From assembly GCA_016720635.1 (NCBI GenBank), contig JADKKF010000008.1:43691-107690 (forward strand): 64,000 nt of DNA, in the 5' to 3' direction. The stretch's first letter is position 1; each line of letters begins with the position of its first letter. Positions 44,801-53,308 of this stretch are shown one piece after another. The notes below the pieces were generated by a model, which had not been told where the DNA came from, made no database searches, and worked only from the letters and a program-made list of their open reading frames with translations. This DNA comes from Saprospiraceae bacterium (GTDB lineage: Bacteria; Bacteroidota; Bacteroidia; Chitinophagales; Saprospiraceae). Both the position numbers and the translations under genes were made by a program.

Positions 44801-45289
44801 GATACAGATGTACCGATGATGATACCAGACCAGTACGTATCCAATATTGCCGAAAGATTGAGCCTTTATACGGAATTGGACGAATTGGAAAGTGAGGAAG
44901 AACTAGATAATTATAGCCAAAAAATGAAGGATAGATTTGGTAAAATTCCCGTTCCTGTCCTAGAGCTATTCGAAGGATTGCGCATCAGGTGGCTTTGCAA
45001 AAAGCTGGGATTTGAGAGATTATTGTATAAAAATAAAAAACTCCAATGCTATTTCATTTCTAATCCTCAATCGTCTTTTTATGAGACTGAATATTTTGGA
45101 CATTTTATCCAATTATTAGCCCAAAAAGGGAATGAATACAAAATACACTTGAAGCAATCAACTCAAACCATGGTTATGATCAAAGACCAAGTTCTTAGAC
45201 TTCGCGATGTGCGCAATCTTTTGAGGACCATCCTTGAAGATGTAAATCCAGAGGAAGTTAGGATAGCCGAGAAAACGAATTCAAATTAA
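41882..45289 (+). CDS. mfd: Transcription-repair coupling factor
   Basis: About 1135 residues. Mfd removes stalled RNA polymerase and recruits UvrA. Order of domains: UvrB-like N-region with GGIIDIFSYGNEYPYRVELF (~180), the polymerase-binding CarD-like RID domain (PGDFVTHIDHGIGKYSGL, ~445), a RecG-like SF2 helicase with Walker A GDVGFGKTE (~590), DEEQKFGV (~695) and ETGLDIPNVNTIII (~835), then the TRCF C-domain. There is no early ATG. GTG at 41858 overlaps the -7 box, so GTG at 41882 is preferred, though either is possible. Confidence 0.94.
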   Translation: MNPIDEIIQKIWSDNHTKELLAFLEKDEQKCIQLGGLAGSFDAFLMGCIYRHIKGIHLIIAPDKEKAAYLQNTLSSILEPKVILFLPDSFKKPGLFAEIHSNQVLQRTEVINKISTATALGEIIITYPEALFEKVIAPEALAENKIHIGLNEPIDIGFLVEVLLEYGFERADFVYEPGQFATRGGIIDIFSYGNEYPYRVELFDDTVESIRTFDPSTQLSNRNIAQVTIIPNVQTQFTEAEKVSFLSLMPSNTTIWLYEYDALVDRLQICFEKAEEYASLIKKFDATEIATLIKERAFIRPYEISEAILEKKLILMDGQHEMLPVGQKINFNIGPQPSFNKNFNLLIEDLKANSKAKINNYIFIENAKQVERFYAIFEDLNAKIDFIPVMKSIHHGFISKDIHVACYTDHQIFQRHHSFKLKQGFSKDQALSVRLLKELQPGDFVTHIDHGIGKYSGLQKIEVNGQMQEAVRLIYQNNDVLYVSIISLHKITKYVGREGTEPRLNKLGSESWKLTKEKSKRKIKDIAGELIKLYAKRRASVGHAFPPDGYLQTELEASFFYEDTPDQFQATIDTKSDMEKEYPMDRLICGDVGFGKTEIAIRAAFKAASDGKQVAILVPTTILALQHYKTFSARLEPFACTVEYVNRFKSAKQKKEIFQALKDGKIDIVIGTHAILNKDVGFKDLGLLIIDEEQKFGVASKEKLRSFKVNIDTLTLTATPIPRTLQFSLMSARDLSIIRTPPPNRQPIQTEIKVFSDEVIKEAIYYEVARGGQVFFVHNRVQSLMDMSELIQRICPDVSVVTVHGQMDPAAMEAALLDFIEGQFDVLMCTNIIETGLDIPNVNTIIINNAHQFGLSDLHQLRGRVGRSNRKAYCYLFCPPMSVLTTESKKRLKTIEEFNELGSGFQIAMRDLDIRGAGNLLGGEQSGFMVDIGYDAYHKILEEAIFELKSTEFKDVFKEDLSKNRQYIKEVQVDTDVPMMIPDQYVSNIAERLSLYTELDELESEEELDNYSQKMKDRFGKIPVPVLELFEGLRIRWLCKKLGFERLLYKNKKLQCYFISNPQSSFYETEYFGHFIQLLAQKGNEYKIHLKQSTQTMVMIKDQVLRLRDVRNLLRTILEDVNPEEVRIAEKTNSN

Positions 45290-45424
45290 TACTTTACATA
45301 TTTTCGAGAAATAAAATTAGGTACGAAGTATTGGACATTTCAAATTGGCTTAATTATTTAAAATAGGAAATATCCATTCAATAAATTTCGATCAATTTAT
45401 TAGGATGCTTGTAGATTTTTACAT

Positions 45425-45432
45425 TACTTTTG
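45425..45432 (+). promoter_or_regulatory. -7 box of mscL
   Basis: TACTTTTG, full match to TAnnTTTG, 50 bases before the mscL ATG. Confidence 0.4.
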
Positions 45433-45482
45433 GATATTAAAACGTCTAAACGAAATTTTTAACCATTTAAATCTTTGTAAGT

Positions 45483-45884
45483 ATGCTAAAGGAATTTAAG
45501 GAATTTGCCATGAAGGGAGGTCTTATTGACATCGCCGTAGGTCTAGTGATGGCGACTGCATTTGGACTGATTGTTTCTTCATTTGTGGATGGTATGTTTA
45601 TGCCATTGGTTGGTAAAATTTTCCAATTAGGAGATTTTGCTCAAGCTAAAGTTGTTCTTTCAGAGGCAGTAGTTGGTGCTGATGGAAAAGTAACCACCCC
45701 AGAATCCGCCATTTTATATGGCAAATTTATTTCGTCCATCATCAATTTCATCATTGTTGCCTTCGTTATGTTTTTGATCGTAAAAGGTGTGAATGCAGCC
45801 AAAAAAGAAGAAGCTGCGGCTCCAGTGCCACCTACAGCTACAGAATCGCTATTGGGAGAAATTAGAGATCTCTTAAAAAGATAA
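45483..45884 (+). CDS. mscL: Large-conductance mechanosensitive channel
   Basis: A 133-residue inner-membrane protein forming a pentameric emergency valve under hypo-osmotic shock. The N-terminal amphipathic helix LKEFKEFAMKGGLIDIAVGLVMATAFG is typical, followed by TM1, a periplasmic loop (SEAVVGADGKVTTPES) and TM2 (INFIIVAFVMFLIVKGVN). The C-terminal helix (LLGEIRDLLKR) is the usual cytoplasmic bundle. Single gene with its own terminator. Confidence 0.95.
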   Translation: MLKEFKEFAMKGGLIDIAVGLVMATAFGLIVSSFVDGMFMPLVGKIFQLGDFAQAKVVLSEAVVGADGKVTTPESAILYGKFISSIINFIIVAFVMFLIVKGVNAAKKEEAAAPVPPTATESLLGEIRDLLKR

Positions 45885-45906
45885 AATTTTTTTGAAAAAT
45901 TTTTGG

Positions 45907-45938
45907 AAGGGGCTAAATGAAGATTTAGCTCCTTTTTT
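45907..45938 (+). terminator. Terminator after mscL
   Basis: Stem AAGGGGCTAAAT (45907-45918) / ATTTAGCTCCTT (45923-45934), one G:T pair, four-base loop and T run. It abuts the stop codon of the convergent DUF4159 gene and, as the 5' side begins with A residues, may serve both directions poorly. Confidence 0.75.
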
Positions 45939-46596
45939 ATTGTGTGAATACATATCTAATGATATTAGAACCCATCCTCAATGCTTGTTGTCTAGTTTCT
46001 TCTGAATCTTTATGTACATCGGGATCTTCCCAACCATCGCCCAAATCACATTCGTAAGAATAAAAGCAAACCAGCCTCCCTTCATAGATCAGTCCATAGC
46101 CTCTGCTGGCCTTGCCATCGTGTAGGTGGATTTTAGGGAGACCTTGCTTGAATTCAAATTTTTGCTTGTAAATCGGATGATCAAACGGAAGTTCTATAAA
46201 ATTTAATTCGGGAAAAACTTTTTTCATATTTGGTCTTACATATGGATCCATACCATAGTTGTCATCAATATGCAAGAAACCGCCACTTAACAAGTAGGTC
46301 CTTAGGTTTTCAGCTTCTGAATCTGAAAAAACCACATTTCCATGTCCTGTCATATGTACAAATGGAAAATTAAATATGTCAGGGCTTCCAACTTCTACCG
46401 TAGCATAGTCAGGGTCGAGCGACATCTGCAGTTTCTCGTTACAAAATCTGGATAAATTTTTTAGAGAAGTGGGATTGGCGTACCAGTCTCCTCCGCCGTT
46501 ATATTTCAATAAAGCCAATTTCATAGAAGGTGGGCGAAAACCACTGAAAAAACCTAATGTAAGCAAAGAAAAAGCGATAAATTTTAAATGCCTCAT
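45937..46596 (-). CDS. DUF4159 domain protein, exported
   Basis: About 219 residues if started at 46596, which places a hydrophobic signal (HLKFIAFSLLTLGFFSG) at the N-terminus. A longer frame opens at 46620. The domain MKLALLKYNGGGDWYANPTSLKNL ... HMTGHGNVVFSDSEAENLRTYLLSGGFLHIDDNYG (described by position, ~27-120) is the DUF4159 family, with a class I glutamine amidotransferase-like fold. Members often sit near MoxR/vWA genes, which are not present here. Function unknown. Confidence 0.82.
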   Translation of the reverse strand: MRHLKFIAFSLLTLGFFSGFRPPSMKLALLKYNGGGDWYANPTSLKNLSRFCNEKLQMSLDPDYATVEVGSPDIFNFPFVHMTGHGNVVFSDSEAENLRTYLLSGGFLHIDDNYGMDPYVRPNMKKVFPELNFIELPFDHPIYKQKFEFKQGLPKIHLHDGKASRGYGLIYEGRLVCFYSYECDLGDGWEDPDVHKDSEETRQQALRMGSNIIRYVFTQ

Positions 46597-46671
46597 AAGA
46601 TTGATTGTAAAAAGTTTCATGAATAATAAAACGCAAATTTCACCTTTTTATTTAAATTTACAACCAAGTTG

Positions 46672-46679
46672 CAAAAATA
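46672..46679 (-). promoter_or_regulatory. Possible -7 box of the DUF4159 gene
   Basis: TATTTTTG on the minus strand, full match, about 76 bases before the chosen start at 46596. It lies directly in front of the divergent acyltransferase start at 46681. Confidence 0.35.
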
Positions 46680-46680
46680 G

Positions 46681-47223
46681 ATGGGAGTTATAGCGAGATT
46701 TATATTAAAACTTTGGGGTTGGAAAATTTTAGGCGTTGAGAATACAAAATTGCCAAAATATGTCATCGCTGTTGTACCTCATACATCTGACTGGGATTTT
46801 CCCTTAGGTCTTTTGGTGCGAAGTGCTGCGGAAATGGACTCTAAGTACATTGGAAAAGCAAGTTTATTTAAGTTTCCGTATGGTTTTTTCTTTCGAGCCC
46901 TAGGCGGTTATCCAGTTGACAGATCTCATTCTTCCAATTATGTAGAAGCCGTTGCAGCTATATTTAATAGCAAAGAGCGGTTTTCCATATCCATTGCCCC
47001 AGAAGGAACGCGCAAAAAGGTTTCAAAGCTCAAAACTGGATTTTATTTTATTGCCAAAGAAGCCAAAGTCCCTATTTTATTGACCAAATTAAATAATGAA
47101 AAAAAAGAATTTGATTTTAGAAAAGTATTTTATCCAACCGATGATTCAGAGAAAGATTTAGAATATATTGAGTCTTTTTTTAAAGGAACAAAAGGAATCG
47201 TTCAAAAAAATCAATTCGAATGA
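46681..47223 (+). CDS. 1-acyl-glycerol-phosphate acyltransferase-like (PlsC family)
   Basis: 180 residues, small for the family. The acyltransferase motifs are present: HTSDWDFPLG (H-x4-D, residues ~38-47) and IAPEGTR (EGTR, ~105-111). It is probably membrane-peripheral and transfers fatty acyl groups to a phospholipid or glycolipid precursor. It is followed one base after its stop by the DASS transporter ATG, so the two are likely cotranscribed, although no functional link is obvious. Confidence 0.8.
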   Translation: MGVIARFILKLWGWKILGVENTKLPKYVIAVVPHTSDWDFPLGLLVRSAAEMDSKYIGKASLFKFPYGFFFRALGGYPVDRSHSSNYVEAVAAIFNSKERFSISIAPEGTRKKVSKLKTGFYFIAKEAKVPILLTKLNNEKKEFDFRKVFYPTDDSEKDLEYIESFFKGTKGIVQKNQFE

Positions 47224-47224
47224 A

Positions 47225-48595
47225 ATGCAAAAACTAAGTTGGGGCTTATTTTTTAAAACAATTGGACCGTTATTTTTTCTTTTTTTTGCTTGGATAAGTA
47301 GCCAGTTCCCAGCAGACTCGAAAGCATTACTTACCTTAGGGATTACCCTATGGATCGCTATATGGTGGATGAGTGAATGTATCCCTGTAGCTATATCTGC
47401 TTTGTTGCCCTTGATTTTATTTCCAACTTTGAACATAATAACCTTCAAAGAAGCCTCCGCCGAATATTCGAATGAAACCATATTGATGTTCCTTGGAGGT
47501 TTTATCATCGCCAAAATGTTGGAACATTATGGCCTACATAGGCTGTTTGCCAATCAAATGCTTAATACTTTTCAACTTTCAAAGAAGAGTACGATCCTCT
47601 TTTGGATGGGTTTGGCGGGTCTTATTTCGATGTGGATCTCCAATACTTCTACGGCCGTGATGATGATACCCTTGGCTTTGGCCATATTAGAAAATGAACG
47701 GGATGAAGGCTTCAAAAAAGCGCTTATTCTGGGTATTGTGTATGCATGTTCGATAGGAGGGATGGCGACGCTGGTAGGTACCCCAACGAATGCTATTTTT
47801 AAAGGTATGAGCGAAGAGCTCCTAGGAAGTACAGTCAATTTTTGGACTTGGATGAAGGTTGGATTGCCCATAAGCATAGTTTTACTTTTTATATGCTGGG
47901 TGCTTTTAATTTTAGTATTTAAAGTTGAAAATGGAAAAACTGAAAATATCCATGTAAAAACGTATCGCATATCGACTAATCAACGAAATGTATTGATTCT
48001 GTTTGGGATTTTAGTCGTAGGATGGATATCGGGATCGCTGTGGTGGTACGGGTATCTCAAGGGAATGAACGATACGATTCTAGTTCTTGCGGTTGTAGTA
48101 TTGGCATTTTTGATTCCAAATGAAGAAGGCAAAGGCAGTCTATGTACTTGGGATTTAGCCAAAAATATTCATTGGGAAGTACTATTGTTATTTGGTGGAG
48201 GATTGGCTTTAGCCCAAGGAATTCAGAAATCAGGACTGGCTACAAAGGTCGTTTCGATATTGAATGGCGTAAATACGATGCCTATTTTTATTAGCCTTTT
48301 TATTTTATTTACCATTATTGTTATTCTTAGTGAGATCGCATCCAATGTCGCTACGGCATCCATTATACTTCCCATTGTAGCTATTATGGAACTTCCAACA
48401 GGGATGGATAGAGAACAACTGATGATCGGAGCAACCTTGATGGCATCCGTCGGATTTGCTCTGCCTATCGCAACTGCACCCAACGCCATAGGATTTGCTA
48501 CAGAAACTTTTCATTCCAAGGATATGTTAAAAGCAGGGCTTCTTTTGGATTTAATTTGTATTATATTTTTAGTTCTGATTAATACTTTACTTTAG
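47225..48595 (+). CDS. SLC13/DASS family anion:sodium symporter
   Basis: About 456 residues with 11-12 membrane segments. The two SNT-type binding loops are visible as WISNTSTAVMM (residues ~136-146) and LSEIASNVATASIILP (~366-381), typical of divalent-anion symporters taking up dicarboxylates, citrate or sulfate. A longer frame opens at 47168 and would overlap the acyltransferase by 56 bases, so the ATG at 47225 is preferred. Substrate is not decidable from sequence. Confidence 0.88.
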   Translation: MQKLSWGLFFKTIGPLFFLFFAWISSQFPADSKALLTLGITLWIAIWWMSECIPVAISALLPLILFPTLNIITFKEASAEYSNETILMFLGGFIIAKMLEHYGLHRLFANQMLNTFQLSKKSTILFWMGLAGLISMWISNTSTAVMMIPLALAILENERDEGFKKALILGIVYACSIGGMATLVGTPTNAIFKGMSEELLGSTVNFWTWMKVGLPISIVLLFICWVLLILVFKVENGKTENIHVKTYRISTNQRNVLILFGILVVGWISGSLWWYGYLKGMNDTILVLAVVVLAFLIPNEEGKGSLCTWDLAKNIHWEVLLLFGGGLALAQGIQKSGLATKVVSILNGVNTMPIFISLFILFTIIVILSEIASNVATASIILPIVAIMELPTGMDREQLMIGATLMASVGFALPIATAPNAIGFATETFHSKDMLKAGLLLDLICIIFLVLINTLL

Positions 48596-48616
48596 ACTTT
48601 TGCCAATTTTTTTTTA

Positions 48617-49186
48617 ATGAAATATTTTCTAGTTTGCTTTCCAATTATTTTAATCTGTTCCTTTTTGGGTTGTGAGGAACCAGCAGACACTAGAGTAGAA
48701 TATTATACTAAAGAAGATGCACAAATAGATAAAATAGACAGTATATCGATACTTTATAGCGATTCAGCCAAGGTGAGATTACGTATTACGGCTAAACATA
48801 TGCGCAATATATATATATCTGATCGGGCTGCCCAGGAATTTCCAGATGGAGTTTTGGTTGAGTTTTTTGAAGGTGAATCAACGCCTCAAAGTCAAGTGAG
48901 AGCGGATTATGCGTTTAGAGATTTGGTCAAGGGAGAAGTAATATTTAGGGACCACGTTGCTTTTGAGACCTTATACGGAGAAAGGACCAAAATGATTACC
49001 CAACAATTGATCTGGAACGAATATACAAGAATCCTGGAGACAACACGATTTGTGCAAATTTCCAATATCAACGGAGAGTTGGTCCGTGGGTATGGATTCA
49101 GAAGTAGCCAAGACTTTAAGAGATATGAGCTAGGGATAGGAAGTGGAAGGAAAAATATCGACAAGTTCGAGAAAGAAATTCAATGA
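48617..49186 (+). CDS. lptC: LPS export protein LptC, lipoprotein form
   Basis: 189 residues. The N-terminus is a lipoprotein signal with cysteine 19 (FLGC). The beta-jellyroll LptC domain follows (MRNIYISDRAAQEFPDGVLVEFFE, ~60-85, then VRADYAFRDL and GEVIFRDHVAFET). LptC bridges LptB2FG and LptA in the lipopolysaccharide transport chain. Bacteroidota forms are commonly lipid-anchored rather than having a TM helix. No lpt partner is adjacent. Confidence 0.82.
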   Translation: MKYFLVCFPIILICSFLGCEEPADTRVEYYTKEDAQIDKIDSISILYSDSAKVRLRITAKHMRNIYISDRAAQEFPDGVLVEFFEGESTPQSQVRADYAFRDLVKGEVIFRDHVAFETLYGERTKMITQQLIWNEYTRILETTRFVQISNINGELVRGYGFRSSQDFKRYELGIGSGRKNIDKFEKEIQ

Positions 49187-49285
49187 TTCAAAGAAAAATC
49201 ATAGCTAACAGAAGGCCAGATTTCTAGCAAACCAAACATTTTTATAGTATTTTAAAAAATTCAAAAAAATATATTACATTTTTTA

Positions 49286-49314
49286 TTGATTTATATTTTT
49301 TTATAATATATTTG
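49286..49314 (+). promoter_or_regulatory. Promoter of a putative small RNA or pth leader
   Basis: TTG (49286-49288), 18-base spacer, TATATTTG (49307-49314). The expected transcript start, about 49319-49321, falls exactly at the base of the 5' hairpin. Confidence 0.5.
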
Positions 49315-49318
49315 TGCA

Positions 49319-49432
49319 TCAATATGACTCTGTGTAAGGTCATTGTTGATTTACTTTTTCATTAAGGTTTATTCTTACCAAAATTTACTTACTATTACAT
49401 TGAGGAGCGATTCAGCGGAATTGCTCCTTTTT
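49319..49432 (+). ncRNA. Candidate small structured RNA upstream of pth
   Basis: A promoter and an intrinsic terminator enclose about 115 bases without a credible reading frame. The 5' end folds as ATCAA/TTGAT plus ATGAC/GTCAT (49318-49328 with 49339-49350, loop of ten). The 3' end is the terminator hairpin at 49403-49432. Either this is a free small RNA or it is a leader that conditionally terminates before pth, whose ATG lies 30 bases after the T run. A 13-codon frame starts at 49324 but has nothing recognisable. Confidence 0.4.
49403..49432 (+). terminator. Intrinsic terminator between lptC and pth
   Basis: Stem AGGAGCGATTC (49403-49413) / GAATTGCTCCT (49418-49428), one G:T pair, AGCG loop and T run. 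It is 217 bases beyond the lptC stop, far for a simple lptC terminator. Confidence 0.8.
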
Positions 49433-49461
49433 TATTACCATAAAATAGTACGAAATTTGCC

Positions 49462-50109
49462 ATGTTAAAATTTATTTTAAATATTTTTAATCCTAAAAAA
49501 TCAGCGGAACAAAGCGAAATAATTTCTCCAGATATGAAATACCTTATTGTTGGATTGGGAAATGTCGGTGCAGAATATGCAGGAACGAGACATAATATTG
49601 GTTTTGACATCTTAGATCGATTAGCAGAAGAATTAAATGCTTCATTCAAATTGGAAAATCACGCATGGGTGACAAGCGCCAAATATAAAGGTAAAAGCCT
49701 AACGCTTGTAAAACCAACTACATATATGAATCTTAGCGGAAAAGCGGTTAAGTTTTGGATGGATCGCCTGAGTATTCCCAAAGAACAGATCTTGGTTGTC
49801 TTGGATGATCTTCATCTTAATCTGGGCCAGTTAAGAATCCGCCCCAATGGATCTGATGCAGGGCATAATGGACTCAAACATATAGACCAAATGCTCGGAG
49901 GTAATAACTATCCAAGACTTAAATTTGGTATAGGAAATCAATTCGCAAAGGGGCGACAATCCGATTTTGTATTGGGCAAATGGTCCAATGACGAGAATAA
50001 AACCGTCGAAGAACAATTGCCCAAAGCTATAGCCTGTATCCAATCTTTTTGTTTCGCTGGATTGGCTAATACCATGAGCACCTACAATAAATCAGAGTCT
50101 AAACCCTAG
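49462..50109 (+). CDS. pth: Peptidyl-tRNA hydrolase
   Basis: 215 residues. The enzyme releases peptides from prematurely dropped tRNAs. Core motifs are YLIVGLGNVGAEYAGTRHNIGFDIL (from residue ~27), with the conserved N and catalytic H, KPTTYMNLSG (~87-96) and DDLHLNLGQLRIRP with GSDAGHNGLKHI (~115-140). A 25-residue N-terminal extension (LKFILNIFNPKKS) precedes the core, as in other Bacteroidota. The gene end overlaps the end of kup by four bases on the opposite strand. Confidence 0.94.
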   Translation: MLKFILNIFNPKKSAEQSEIISPDMKYLIVGLGNVGAEYAGTRHNIGFDILDRLAEELNASFKLENHAWVTSAKYKGKSLTLVKPTTYMNLSGKAVKFWMDRLSIPKEQILVVLDDLHLNLGQLRIRPNGSDAGHNGLKHIDQMLGGNNYPRLKFGIGNQFAKGRQSDFVLGKWSNDENKTVEEQLPKAIACIQSFCFAGLANTMSTYNKSESKP

Positions 50110-52087
50110 GTTTCTTTGTCATACACTCTTTTCAAGTTGATGATGTGTTTTGCGGGATGTATGACCAACGGCACCTGCTCGATATATACATTGCTAGAGT
50201 CCAAGCCATAAGCTTTATCTGCGCTTAATGACCAAGAATTCAATATGTTGTAGCCATCCATAATGGATTTTTCGTAAATTGAAAGCGTATTGTCATAAGA
50301 AAGATGCCTTTTTAGTAGAACAAAGGTATAATCGCCAATGCCAATTTTTTTAGAATCTCTCACATTGAAATACCTACCATGAATGTCTATTTCTTCATTC
50401 CGAATCAGTTCTTCCAATATTTTTTTGAAATAATAACTGATTTTTTGCGGCACCCTAAATCCTAATTTAAAGTCCACCCTGATCACGTCATTTGGAGCGA
50501 TAATCTCCACCTTGTATTCCATTTTGTAGGGATCATCGACGACATCTACGTGAACGAACCAATATATCTCAGCTCGTTTTGGTTGTCTTTCCATGATAGA
50601 ATAGATGATCTTTTGCTCGATCTTATTGGGTCTATTAGCCCCAGTCAAATAAACCAAATGCGTTGCAAATTTAGGAATCGAATGATCGTGACTTAGTTCT
50701 TTCAATGCGGGTAAGAAGTCTTTCAAATCATCATAAAGGATATGCTTGGTTTTAATCAATTTAGCGCGGAACCAAATCCACATTACGGTGATTAAGGAAA
50801 GTGCTATGGTCAATGATACCCAACCTCCGTGCACAAATTTTTCCATATTGTCGATAAAAAATGCCGTTTCAATGCACGTATAAACCAATAAAAATAAGGC
50901 GATATAAGCTACTGATACTTTGTTGTTTATCAAATAAAAGGTTAGCAAAGTTGTTGTCATCATCATCGAAACAATAATGGTCAAGCCATACGCTGCTTCC
51001 ATACGAACAGACTTCTGAAAATACCAAACAACCACCAGACAACCAATCCAAAGCAATAGGTTAGCGCTAGGTACGTACAATTGGCCCTTCATCTCGGTAG
51101 GATATTTGATCTTAACCTTCGGCCAAACATTCAGTTTTACTGCTTCAGCAATTAACGTAAACGAGCCGGATATAACTGCCTGACTGGCTATGACTGATGC
51201 CAATGTCGATATGATAACCCCAGGTAGTATAAACCATTTTGGCATTATTTCATAAAATGGATTTGAGAGCGCAGCTTCACCAAACTTATCCACTCCTACG
51301 ACCAAACTCGTCTGGTTCAATAACCATGCGGATTGACCCAAATAATTCAAAAACAACATGATCAACACAAAAAACCAACCGATTTGAATGTTTTGACGCC
51401 CGCAGTGTCCTAAGTCAGAATAAAGTGCTTCAGCCCCCGTAGTACATAAAATACAGCCCCCAACAACCAAAATCCATTTGGATAATGTACTAATAATTTT
51501 ATACCATAGTAAGGATTAAATGCCAATAGTACTGAAGGATTCAAAGAAATACTCGAAGCTCCTAGTACCCCAAGCATAATGAACCAAACAAACATGATGG
51601 GACCAAAGGCTTTGCCTACCACAGAGGTTCCAACTCGCTGGATGAAAAATAAAATACTAATGATGACTACAACGATGGGGATTGTAGGTATGTTCGGGTT
51701 TAGCTTTTCTAACCCTTCTATAGCGGATGCCACAGTAATAGGAGGCGTTAAAATAGCTTCTGCCAAAAGAGCACCACCGCCTATGATGGCTGGAAAAATC
51801 AAATAAGGCCTTCGTCTTCTTACCAAAGTGTAAAGAGAAAATATTCCACCTTCACCATTGTTATCAGCTCGAAGTGTGATGAGAACATACTTAATTGTGG
51901 TCTGTAGTATAAGCGTCCAAATAATACAGGATAAACCGCCCAAGATCAATTCAGGTGTAATGGCCCTTTCACCCCCTATAGCTTTCATTACGTATAGCGG
52001 CGAAGTTCCAATATCACCATAGATGATTCCAAGAGCCACTAAAAGTCCAGCTATTGATGTTTTGTGCGAATGTTTATGAGAATCCAT
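50106..52087 (-). pseudogene. kup: Kup-type potassium transporter, interrupted by a single-base frameshift
   Basis: The two frames together make a normal ~660-residue Kup transporter. The first part (52087 to ~51450) begins GLLVALGIIYGDIGTSPLYV and breaks off at WLLGAVF. The second resumes as LCTTGAEALYSDLGHCGR and runs to the C-terminal cytosolic domain at 50106. Adding one base to the run of four A (plus strand 51448-51451) rejoins them exactly as VFLCTTGAEA. This is either a sequencing or assembly error in a homopolymer or a real inactivating mutation. The intact protein would import K+ with H+. An upstream ATG at 52117 is in frame, but the family begins near 52087. Confidence 0.88.
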
Positions 52088-52342
52088 TTTTCTTTTAAAA
52101 ATTGTAATAAACCACAAAAGTGAATATTATTATTGAAATACCATAAGTTTAGGGTACAATTTTATCATAAAAAGCCCCAAAATTTGTGTAAATATTAAAG
52201 GTTTTATTAATATGTGAGCAAAATAATATTTTACAAAACGGCTTAAAAAATAGATTATATTTTTTTTTAAAAATATCCTAGTAAAAAGTTGATAAATTGG
52301 TGGTATAAATAAAAAAAAAGTCATACAATAGCGGTTGAATTG

Positions 52343-52372
52343 TACCTAAAAGGCTTTTTTAGGTAATTTTTT
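52343..52372 (+). terminator. Terminator-like hairpin in the exbB leader
   Basis: Perfect nine-pair stem TACCTAAAA (52343-52351) / TTTTAGGTA (52357-52365), five-base loop, then six T ending at 52372. No plus-strand gene lies upstream, since kup is divergent, so it would act as an attenuator of exbB or end a short leader RNA. The rest of the gap (52088-52342) is AT-rich with no other clear feature. Confidence 0.55.
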
Positions 52373-52413
52373 ATATTGTCTAATCATTAATAATTAATTA
52401 AAAATTAAAATTT

Positions 52414-53220
52414 ATGAGTACTTCTCCCGCAGCTAAATCAACTGTTCAAGCAAAGCAAAATGATACTTTTGCTTCCATTGCAATCATCGTTTGTATGATT
52501 GTAGGTCTAGTCGTTTATATTATTTTTGGAAAAGTAGGTCTCGATGCTGAAGGACATCCAAAGCCAGGTAATTTTTTAGGTATTATCTATATGGGAGGAT
52601 TCATTGTACCTCTTTTGATGGGATTATTTTTATTGACCGTCGTAGTTTCTATTGAAAGATTTCTTACGCTTGGTAAAGCAGCTGGTGCAGGCAACGTGAC
52701 TGAATTAATCCGTAAAGTGAAAGCCAGTCTATCTGGTGGTAATAATGCAGCTGCCATCGCAGAGTGTGACAAACATAAAAGCTCCGTAGCTAATATTATC
52801 CGCAGTACGGTTGAAAAATATTCAGACGTAGAGCACGATTCTCATATGGACAAAGACCAAAAATTGGCGGCCATTAGAGCAGCTACTGAAGAGGCTACAG
52901 CTTTAGAATTACCTATGCTTGAAAAAAATCTTGTAATCCTCGCGACGATGGGTTCTGTTGCAACTTTGATTGCACTTTTAGGAACGGTTATCGGTATGAT
53001 CAAGGCGTTTGCGGCGTTGGCTACGGCAGGATCACCTGACCCTGTAAAATTGGCAAATGGTATCTCAGAAGCCCTAATCAATACAGCTTTGGGAATCGGT
53101 ACTGCTGCAATTGCGATCGTTATGTACAATGTATTTACTACAAAAATTGACAAAATGACTTATGCAGTAGATGAAGCTGGATTTTCAATTGCATCTACAT
53201 TCGCCGAAAAACACAAATAA
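52414..53220 (+). CDS. exbB: ExbB/MotA/TolQ proton channel protein
   Basis: 268 residues with three predicted membrane segments (about 25-47, 65-90, 180-225) and the family block TLIALLGTVIGMIKAFAAL (~187-205). ExbB forms the pentameric stator of the TonB energy-transducing machine in the inner membrane. It leads an operon with two exbD genes and tonB. A terminator-like hairpin lies in its leader. Confidence 0.9.
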   Translation: MSTSPAAKSTVQAKQNDTFASIAIIVCMIVGLVVYIIFGKVGLDAEGHPKPGNFLGIIYMGGFIVPLLMGLFLLTVVVSIERFLTLGKAAGAGNVTELIRKVKASLSGGNNAAAIAECDKHKSSVANIIRSTVEKYSDVEHDSHMDKDQKLAAIRAATEEATALELPMLEKNLVILATMGSVATLIALLGTVIGMIKAFAALATAGSPDPVKLANGISEALINTALGIGTAAIAIVMYNVFTTKIDKMTYAVDEAGFSIASTFAEKHK

Positions 53221-53308
53221 ATTTTGTTTTTTTTAGTTTTCTTACATCCTTTTTTTAAAAGGGTGGCATCAAGTTATTTATAAAAGAACATTATTAAATT
53301 TATTTATT

